A stretch of 6,860 nt of DNA from Clostridiales bacterium (lineage in GTDB: Bacteria > Bacillota > Clostridia > Oscillospirales > CAG-272): contig DPGK01000013.1 of assembly GCA_003523225.1 (NCBI GenBank), forward strand, positions 6,432-13,291, in the 5' to 3' direction. Shown here one piece after another: positions 1 to 6,860 of the stretch (the first letter of the stretch is position 1; every line of letters begins with the position of its first letter). Below the pieces are notes generated by a model. That model made no database searches. It was given only the letters and a program-made list of their open reading frames with translations, and was not told where the DNA came from. The position numbers were made by a program, and so were the translations under genes.

Positions 1-1
1 G

Positions 2-37
2 AGCCGTTCTGCGTTGCCGTAATGCGGCGCAGAAGCT
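2..37 (+). other. Imperfect hairpin in the leader upstream of pth
   Basis: TTCTGCG at 7-13 can pair with CGCAGAA at 28-34 (7 bp). Inside it, C17-C18-G19 can pair with C25-G26-G27, and outside it AGC (2-4) can pair with GCT (35-37) across a two-base bulge. No T-run follows, so it is not a clear intrinsic terminator. It may be the end of an upstream transcript, a leader structure, or chance in GC-rich sequence. An upstream gene cannot be judged from so few bases. Confidence 0.25.
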
Positions 38-68
38 GTGTTATTCTATAAAAGATACGGAGCGCAAA

Positions 69-707
69 ATGGCTGATATATTCGAGCTTTTCAAGAAGAT
101 ATCAAAAGAGGAGAAGAAGGAGACTTCCGCGCCTGTTTCGTGGATAATCGCCGGGCTTGGGAATCCCGGCAGGGACTACGAGATAACAAGGCACAACGCG
201 GGCTTTCTCTGTATGGATGTGCTTTCCGACCGCTGCGGTGTACGGGTGGACAGGGCAAAATTCCACGCGCTGTGCGGCGAGGCGACGATATCAGGTCAGC
301 GCGTCTTGCTTATGAAGCCCATGACCATGATGAACTCCTCGGGCGAGGCGATACGCGAGGCGGCGGCGTTTTATAAAATTCCTCCCGAGCATATACTTGT
401 GCTGGTGGATGACATATATCTGCCCGTGGGGCATCTGCGGGTGCGTTCAAAAGGAAGCGCGGGCGGACACAACGGGCTTAAAAGCATAATTTATCAGCTT
501 AATTCCGATAACTTCCCCCGTCTGCGCATCGGCGTCGGTGAAAAGCCGAATCCGGATATGGCGCTTATGGACTGGGTGCTTTCGCGCTTCAACGCGGAGG
601 ATCGCGCGGCGCTTCTGCCCGCCTTTGAGGTTGCCTGCGACGGTTGTGAGATGATACTGGCGGGCGAGACCGAGCGCGCCATGCAGCACTGCAACAGTCA
701 CAGATGA
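69..707 (+). CDS. pth: Peptidyl-tRNA hydrolase (Pth)
   Basis: A cytoplasmic esterase that cleaves peptidyl-tRNA released from stalled ribosomes, recycling tRNA. The 212-residue product carries the bacterial Pth signature: GLGNPG (residues 29-34) followed by TRHNAGF (40-46) with the catalytic His at 42; KPMTMMNSSGEA (83-94) with the substrate-binding Asn at 89; the DD pair at 114-115 matching the catalytic Asp position; and GSAGGHNGLKS (129-139) with Asn135. All key residues of the family are present. The core begins near residue 24, so there is a charged extension of about 23 residues (KKISKEEKKE) not found in E. coli Pth. The start at 69 is supported by GGAG at 59-62, 6 nt upstream. mfd begins 21 nt after the stop, suggesting an operon. 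Confidence 0.97.
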   Translation: MADIFELFKKISKEEKKETSAPVSWIIAGLGNPGRDYEITRHNAGFLCMDVLSDRCGVRVDRAKFHALCGEATISGQRVLLMKPMTMMNSSGEAIREAAAFYKIPPEHILVLVDDIYLPVGHLRVRSKGSAGGHNGLKSIIYQLNSDNFPRLRIGVGEKPNPDMALMDWVLSRFNAEDRAALLPAFEVACDGCEMILAGETERAMQHCNSHR

Positions 708-728
708 CCAAATACCGATAGGATTCAG

Positions 729-4370
<3,642 letters not shown>

Positions 4371-4373
<3 letters not shown>

Positions 4374-4399
4374 ACAAACTCAATTTTAAGTTGTATAAT
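4371..4399 (+). promoter_or_regulatory. Sigma-A-type promoter for the lipoprotein gene, overlapping the mfd stop
   Basis: TAGACA (4371-4376, one mismatch to TTGACA) and a perfect TATAAT (4394-4399) are separated by 17 bp. The -35 box begins at the TAG stop codon of mfd. A start site near 4405-4407 would give a leader of about 30 nt carrying GGAGG at 4424-4428. The region is sharply AT-rich against the GC-rich genes on either side. No terminator hairpin is seen between mfd and this promoter, so readthrough from mfd is also possible. Confidence 0.8.
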
Positions 4400-4437
4400 A
4401 TTTATATATTTACTCGAACCGGCGGAGGAAACGGAAA

Positions 4438-5631
4438 ATGAAAAAAAGAAAGATCCTGAAGATATGTGCGGCGGCAATGGCGTTGCTGCTTGCGCTCCTG
4501 TGCATGGTTTCATGCTCCTCCCTCGGCTCTCCGGTCATGACCCTGGGTAAGACCGAGATAACGGGAAGCATGATAGAATTCTGGATGTCCCGTTACAAGG
4601 CGCAGTTTGAGTATTCCTACGGTCAGGGGCTGAAGGAGGCTTACGGGCTTTCCTCGGTGGACAGCATCTGGAGCATTCGCGTCAGCGACGATTCGGCGCA
4701 GACCTATGACGATCTTTTCAGCTCATATATTTACGATAATGCGAAAACATATCTCTGTGCGCTTTATCTTTTTGACCAGTATGACCTTAAGCTCCCCTCA
4801 TCGACGATAGAAAGCGTTGACGCGGTGATGGATGATTTCATCGAAAATCTTGCCGACGGAAGCAAAGCGGAATTCAATGCTATCCTTGCCGCCTACGGCA
4901 TCAACGCAAAGACACTGCGTGAGCTTTATCTCATTGACGAAAAGGTAAGCTATCTGCGTGAATACCTGTTCGGTACAAACGGGGTCGAGGCGGTGACGAC
5001 ACAGCAGATGGAGGATTACTATCAGAAAAACTTCGTCCGTATGAAGCAGATATGCGTGTTTGTAAATCAGCGTCCCAAGATGAACGAGGACGGAACCTAC
5101 GCTACCGACAGCTCGGGAAATATCGCGTACGTTGATATGACCTCCGAGGAGAATGTCGAGGCGCGCAAGAAGATCGCCGAGGCGATGGATAAGCTCGGGA
5201 GCGGCGGTGATTTTGAGACCGTGCTTTCGGAATACGACGAAAACAGTGCGGACGACGTTTATACCAACGGCATATACATGAGCGCCGAGTCCGCCTTCGG
5301 CAACGACGCCGATCTGCAGAAGATATACGAGGCGCTTTGCGATATGGAGGTGGGGGAGACACGACAGCTGGAGCTGACGAACACCCTGCACATCATCAAG
5401 AAGTATGAGCTTGACCCCGGTGCGTATTCCAAGAGTGAAAACTCCGATTTCTTCCTCTATTACGATTCCGGAAGTATGTCGTATCAGCCGTTTACTCAGT
5501 ATGTCAAAACGCCGATATTCCTTGAATATATTGCCGATCGCCTTGAGCAGTATTCGTCCGACATAAAGATAGACGAGGAAGCGCTGAACGAGTACAAAAT
5601 AAGCAAGGTAAAGGCAAATTATAATTTCTGA
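4438..5631 (+). CDS. Lipoprotein, divergent SurA/PrsA-like (parvulin-type) foldase
   Basis: Likely a membrane-anchored extracytoplasmic folding factor; the exact client and any isomerase activity are unknown. The N-terminus MKKRKILKIC, a hydrophobic stretch (11-22) and MVSC (23-26) form a lipoprotein signal with the modified Cys at 26; Met at -3 is slightly atypical. Residues about 30-200 are mostly helical, beginning VMTLGKTEITGSMIEFWM, similar in style to SurA-type N-terminal chaperone domains. Residues about 200-325 follow the parvulin order: a first strand (MKQICVFV), helix plus GGDFETVLSEY (256-266), NGIYMS (277-282), MEVGETRQL (303-311), and LHIIKKYEL (317-325) in place of the usual GYHIIK. 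The first parvulin His is Gln204 here, and an insert of about 30 residues follows the first strand, so catalysis is doubtful. The C-terminal tail (326-397) is unassigned. GGAGG lies 9 nt before the ATG. This could instead be called a hypothetical lipoprotein. Confidence 0.72.
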   Translation: MKKRKILKICAAAMALLLALLCMVSCSSLGSPVMTLGKTEITGSMIEFWMSRYKAQFEYSYGQGLKEAYGLSSVDSIWSIRVSDDSAQTYDDLFSSYIYDNAKTYLCALYLFDQYDLKLPSSTIESVDAVMDDFIENLADGSKAEFNAILAAYGINAKTLRELYLIDEKVSYLREYLFGTNGVEAVTTQQMEDYYQKNFVRMKQICVFVNQRPKMNEDGTYATDSSGNIAYVDMTSEENVEARKKIAEAMDKLGSGGDFETVLSEYDENSADDVYTNGIYMSAESAFGNDADLQKIYEALCDMEVGETRQLELTNTLHIIKKYELDPGAYSKSENSDFFLYYDSGSMSYQPFTQYVKTPIFLEYIADRLEQYSSDIKIDEEALNEYKISKVKANYNF

Positions 5632-5644
5632 GCTTCCGCTGATA

Positions 5645-5675
5645 TTTTTTCGCCGCCGGGCAATGCCCGGCGGCG
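5645..5675. terminator. Strong GC hairpin after the lipoprotein gene, with T-tract on the 5' side
   Basis: CGCCGCCGGGC (5651-5661) pairs perfectly with GCCCGGCGGCG (5665-5675) around a 3-nt AAT loop, 14 nt after the stop codon. Its position suggests the 3' end of the lipoprotein transcript. However, the six-T run (5645-5650) lies before the stem, and the bases after it (AACTCGATTT) are not a proper U-tract. On the minus strand the stem would be followed by A residues. It is therefore a non-canonical terminator or an end-stabilising stem. Confidence 0.45.
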
Positions 5676-5709
5676 AACTCGATTTAACGGCGCGGACTTA
5701 AATTAGCTC

Positions 5710-5738
5710 TTGACAAATCCCGCGCGTTGTGATATACT
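5710..5738 (+). promoter_or_regulatory. Near-consensus sigma-A promoter for the riboswitch-thiT transcript
   Basis: Perfect TTGACA (5710-5715), a 17-bp spacer, and TATACT (5733-5738) preceded by TG at 5730-5731, which gives an extended -10 (TGnTATACT). Transcription should start near 5744-5746, about 12 nt before the first paired base of the TPP aptamer. A strong constitutive promoter of this kind fits control exerted by downstream riboswitch attenuation. Confidence 0.88.
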
Positions 5739-5756
5739 AACGCTTGCAATCGCATA

Positions 5757-5847
5757 GAAAATCGGGGGTGCTGGCGTATGCCGGCTGAGATGCCGAATGG
5801 CGAACCCTTTACCTGATACGGATAATACCGGCGTAGGTAGCATTTTC
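5757..5847 (+). promoter_or_regulatory. TPP riboswitch aptamer (THI element)
   Basis: This RNA senses thiamine pyrophosphate. The THI-box consensus is clear: GGGGGTG (5764-5770), GGCTGAGATG (5783-5792) containing the conserved CUGAGA that binds the pyrimidine ring, AACCCTTTACCTGAT (5803-5817), and GGATAATACCGGCGTAGG (5820-5837), the pyrophosphate-binding arm. Helices visible by eye are P1 GAAAAT (5757-5762) with ATTTTC (5842-5847); P3 CTGGC (5771-5775) with GCCGG (5780-5784); a small extra stem GCC/GGC (5792-5794 with 5799-5801); and P5 CGG (5819-5821) with CCG (5828-5830). It lies between a strong promoter and thiT. Confidence 0.96.
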
Positions 5848-5868
5848 GCGGGGTTTTCTGCCCAAAAG

Positions 5869-5914
5869 AAACTGACCACCGGAGGTTTTCCGTGCGGTTA
5901 GTTTTTTATTTTTT
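5869..5914 (+). terminator. Intrinsic terminator of the TPP riboswitch expression platform
   Basis: AAACTGACC (5869-5877) pairs with GGTTAGTTT (5896-5904) over 9 bp with one G-T wobble. It is capped by CGGA (5880-5883) pairing with TCCG (5889-5892), with a small internal loop between. The run TTTTTTATTTTTT (5902-5914) follows. It ends one base before the AGGAGG of thiT (5916-5921), so the Shine-Dalgarno is not inside the stem and control should be transcriptional. The GGAGG at 5881-5885 sits in the hairpin loop region and has no start codon at suitable spacing. Confidence 0.85.
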
Positions 5915-5929
5915 CAGGAGGTCCTTTTC

Positions 5930-6532
5930 ATGAGCGTTATGAAAAAGGAACAGATCCATGCCATGACGGAAGGCGCCGTTATGGTTGCTGTGGCGACAGT
6001 GCTCAGCCTTATCCGCTTTATCAAGTTTCCGTTCGGCGGATCGGTAACGCTGCTTTCCATGTTTCCCATTATCCTTTACAGCATCCGCCGCGGTGTGAAA
6101 AAAGGTCTGTTCGCGTCATTTGTCTATGCCGTCCTTCAGCTGCTGCTTGAGATCGGCGAGATAATGACCTGGGGTCTTACTCCCGGCGTGCTTGTAGCCT
6201 GCTTCCTTTTGGATTACCTTATCCCCTTTACCCTTATCGGTCTGGGGGGATTGTTCCGTAAGAGCGGTTATGCCGGATGGCTTGGCGGTACGGCTTTTGT
6301 TATCGTGCTGCGCTTTGCCTCACATTACATCTCCGGAGTGTATCTCTGGCAGTCGGTCGGAGAAATACTCGGTCACAATTTCGCCTCTCCCTACCTTTAC
6401 AGCTTGGTCTACAACGGCGCATACATGGGTGTCGAGCTTATCATCACAATGATAGCCGCAGCTGTTTTCTTTGCCATTCCGCAGACCAAAAAGGTGCTGC
6501 TTCAGATGGGGCTTACCGAAAAGCTGATCTGA
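5930..6532 (+). CDS. thiT: Thiamine-binding S component of an ECF transporter (ThiT)
   Basis: An integral membrane substrate-binding subunit that captures thiamine and pairs with a shared ECF module (EcfA, EcfA', EcfT) encoded elsewhere. The 200-residue length is usual for the family and the product is almost entirely hydrophobic, with about six membrane segments. Family features are visible: MTEGAVMVAVATVLS (12-26), an FPIILYSIRRGVKKG stretch (45-59), LLDYLIPF (93-100) with Asp95 where the family usually has an acidic ligand residue, SHYISGVYLW (131-140) with His132 and Trp140, and YSLVYNGAYM (157-166) with Tyr157 and Asn162. These match the aromatic/His/Asn residues of the thiamine pocket described for the family. 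AGGAGG at 5916-5921, 8 nt upstream, favours the ATG at 5930 over the one three codons later. The upstream TPP riboswitch supports the substrate assignment strongly. Confidence 0.95.
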   Translation: MSVMKKEQIHAMTEGAVMVAVATVLSLIRFIKFPFGGSVTLLSMFPIILYSIRRGVKKGLFASFVYAVLQLLLEIGEIMTWGLTPGVLVACFLLDYLIPFTLIGLGGLFRKSGYAGWLGGTAFVIVLRFASHYISGVYLWQSVGEILGHNFASPYLYSLVYNGAYMGVELIITMIAAAVFFAIPQTKKVLLQMGLTEKLI

Positions 6533-6560
6533 GTTTCAGACACAGAAAAACCTATATAAA

Positions 6561-6599
6561 GATCCCGGTCTTTCCGTTTTTCGCGGAAGGACCGGGATC
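6561..6599. terminator. Long hairpin terminator after thiT, possibly bidirectional
   Basis: GATCCCGGTCTTTCCG (6561-6576) pairs with CGGAAGGACCGGGATC (6584-6599): 16 bp with one wobble and a 7-nt loop. It begins 28 nt after the thiT stop. On the plus strand it is followed by CGGTTTATAATT, a weak T-rich tail. On the minus strand it is followed by TTTATATAGGTTTTT. It sits between convergent thiT and rnpB and probably blocks transcription from both sides. Confidence 0.78.
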
Positions 6600-6610
6600 G
6601 GTTTATAATT

Positions 6611-6635
6611 AAAAAGTGCCGCTACAGTAAAGCGG
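6611..6635 (-). terminator. Candidate intrinsic terminator of rnpB
   Basis: Read on the minus strand, CCGCT and AGCGG form a 5-bp stem (plus 6631-6635 with 6619-6623) around a 7-nt loop, followed by CAC and five T residues (plus 6615-6611). It lies about 20 nt beyond the likely mature 3' end of the RNase P RNA, the expected place. The stem is short, so the larger hairpin at 6561-6599 may act as a backup. Confidence 0.5.
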
Positions 6636-6656
6636 TAATGGCGCGGGTCGGTATGA

Positions 6657-6860
6657 AAAATGCAACTCTGCCTGTAAGCCGGGTTCTGTCTTGGACGACC
6701 ATCTGTCTTTGCGTCCCGTCGCCGGAACGCTCCACGGCTTTTCGCCGTGTGCCACCCGGGGATATGTGTCGGGCAAACGATCCCCATGCGGTGTTGCTTC
6801 GGATAGGGTTTACAGCGGACCCGTGTTACCACGGGAACTGGTGAGCTCTTACCTCGCCTT
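6657..6860 (-). ncRNA. rnpB: RNase P RNA, 3' portion (partial, 5' end outside the window)
   Basis: This is the catalytic RNA that removes 5' leaders from pre-tRNAs. On the minus strand the conserved blocks appear in the expected order: GAGGTAAGAGCTCACCAG near the window edge; the hairpin CCCGTG-GTAA-CACGGG (plus 6820-6835); GTAAACCCTATCCGAAGCAA (plus about 6795-6814); CCCGGGTGGC (plus 6751-6760) holding the GGU that pairs with the tRNA CCA end; a CACGGC/GCCGTG stem-loop (plus 6733-6749); and the near-universal ACAGAACCCGGCTTAC close to the 3' end (plus about 6674-6689). The 3' boundary near 6657 is approximate because its pairing partner, the 5' strand of P1, lies outside. The order resembles the common (class A) bacterial form, but the class-defining parts are not all visible. 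It converges with thiT. Confidence 0.95.

Noticed and set aside
39..52. Possible extended -10 (TG-T-TATTCT) upstream of pth
   Set aside because: No acceptable -35 box lies at the right distance and too little upstream sequence is available, so it was not listed as a promoter.
4798..5391. A 197-codon minus-strand frame opposite the lipoprotein gene
   Set aside because: The plus-strand gene has a signal peptide, ribosome binding site and promoter. The antisense frame has none and no recognisable motif.
5881..5900. GGAGG at 5881-5885 as a ribosome binding site for a leader peptide
   Set aside because: No start codon follows at suitable spacing, and the bases belong to the loop of the riboswitch terminator.
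6754..6784. Apparent loss of the tRNA-CCA-binding GGU in the RNase P RNA
   Set aside because: At first the P15/P16 loop seemed to lack it, but the GGU is present in CCCGGGTGGC on the 3' side (plus 6754-6756), in the same context as in the E. coli RNA.
6638..6844. Short plus- and minus-strand open frames across the rnpB region
   Set aside because: The sequence is accounted for by conserved RNase P RNA blocks and stems; the frames are coincidental.

Overview
The window reads as an ordinary chromosomal housekeeping segment from a fairly GC-rich, Gram-positive-type anaerobe of the class Clostridia, possibly Oscillospirales/Ruminococcaceae-like. This rests on the pth–mfd neighbourhood, a lipoprotein with a typical Gram-positive signal peptide, strong AGGAGG-type ribosome binding sites, an ECF-type thiamine transporter subunit (ThiT) under a TPP riboswitch, and codon use rich in GCG/CGC/GGC. 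The taxonomic placement is inference from gene content and style, not from a database match.

Layout. 1-68 is a short leader with an imperfect hairpin. 69-707 (+) encodes peptidyl-tRNA hydrolase (pth), and 729-4373 (+) encodes the transcription-repair coupling factor Mfd. The two are 21 nt apart and probably cotranscribed. A good sigma-A-type promoter overlaps the mfd stop codon and drives 4438-5631 (+), a lipoprotein that resembles a divergent SurA/PrsA-type (parvulin-like) foldase. An 11-bp GC-rich hairpin follows it. Next come a near-consensus promoter (5710-5738), a TPP aptamer (about 5757-5847), an intrinsic terminator (5869-5914) and thiT (5930-6532). A strong hairpin closes thiT. The right end holds the 3' half of rnpB, the RNase P RNA, on the minus strand, running off the window edge and convergent with thiT.

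How the parts work together. Pth recycles peptidyl-tRNA and Mfd clears stalled RNA polymerase and recruits excision repair, so the first two genes are translation/transcription maintenance functions. The lipoprotein probably acts outside the membrane in protein folding and has its own promoter. thiT is a self-contained vitamin-uptake unit: when thiamine pyrophosphate is plentiful the riboswitch should favour the terminator and shut off synthesis of the thiamine-binding S component. The energising ECF module (EcfA/A'/T) is not in the window.

I found no evidence of a novel system, mobile element, CRISPR array, toxin-antitoxin pair or phage gene. The points most worth checking are the riboswitch expression platform, the degenerate parvulin-like domain of the lipoprotein, and a hairpin whose T-tract lies on the wrong side for a plus-strand terminator.
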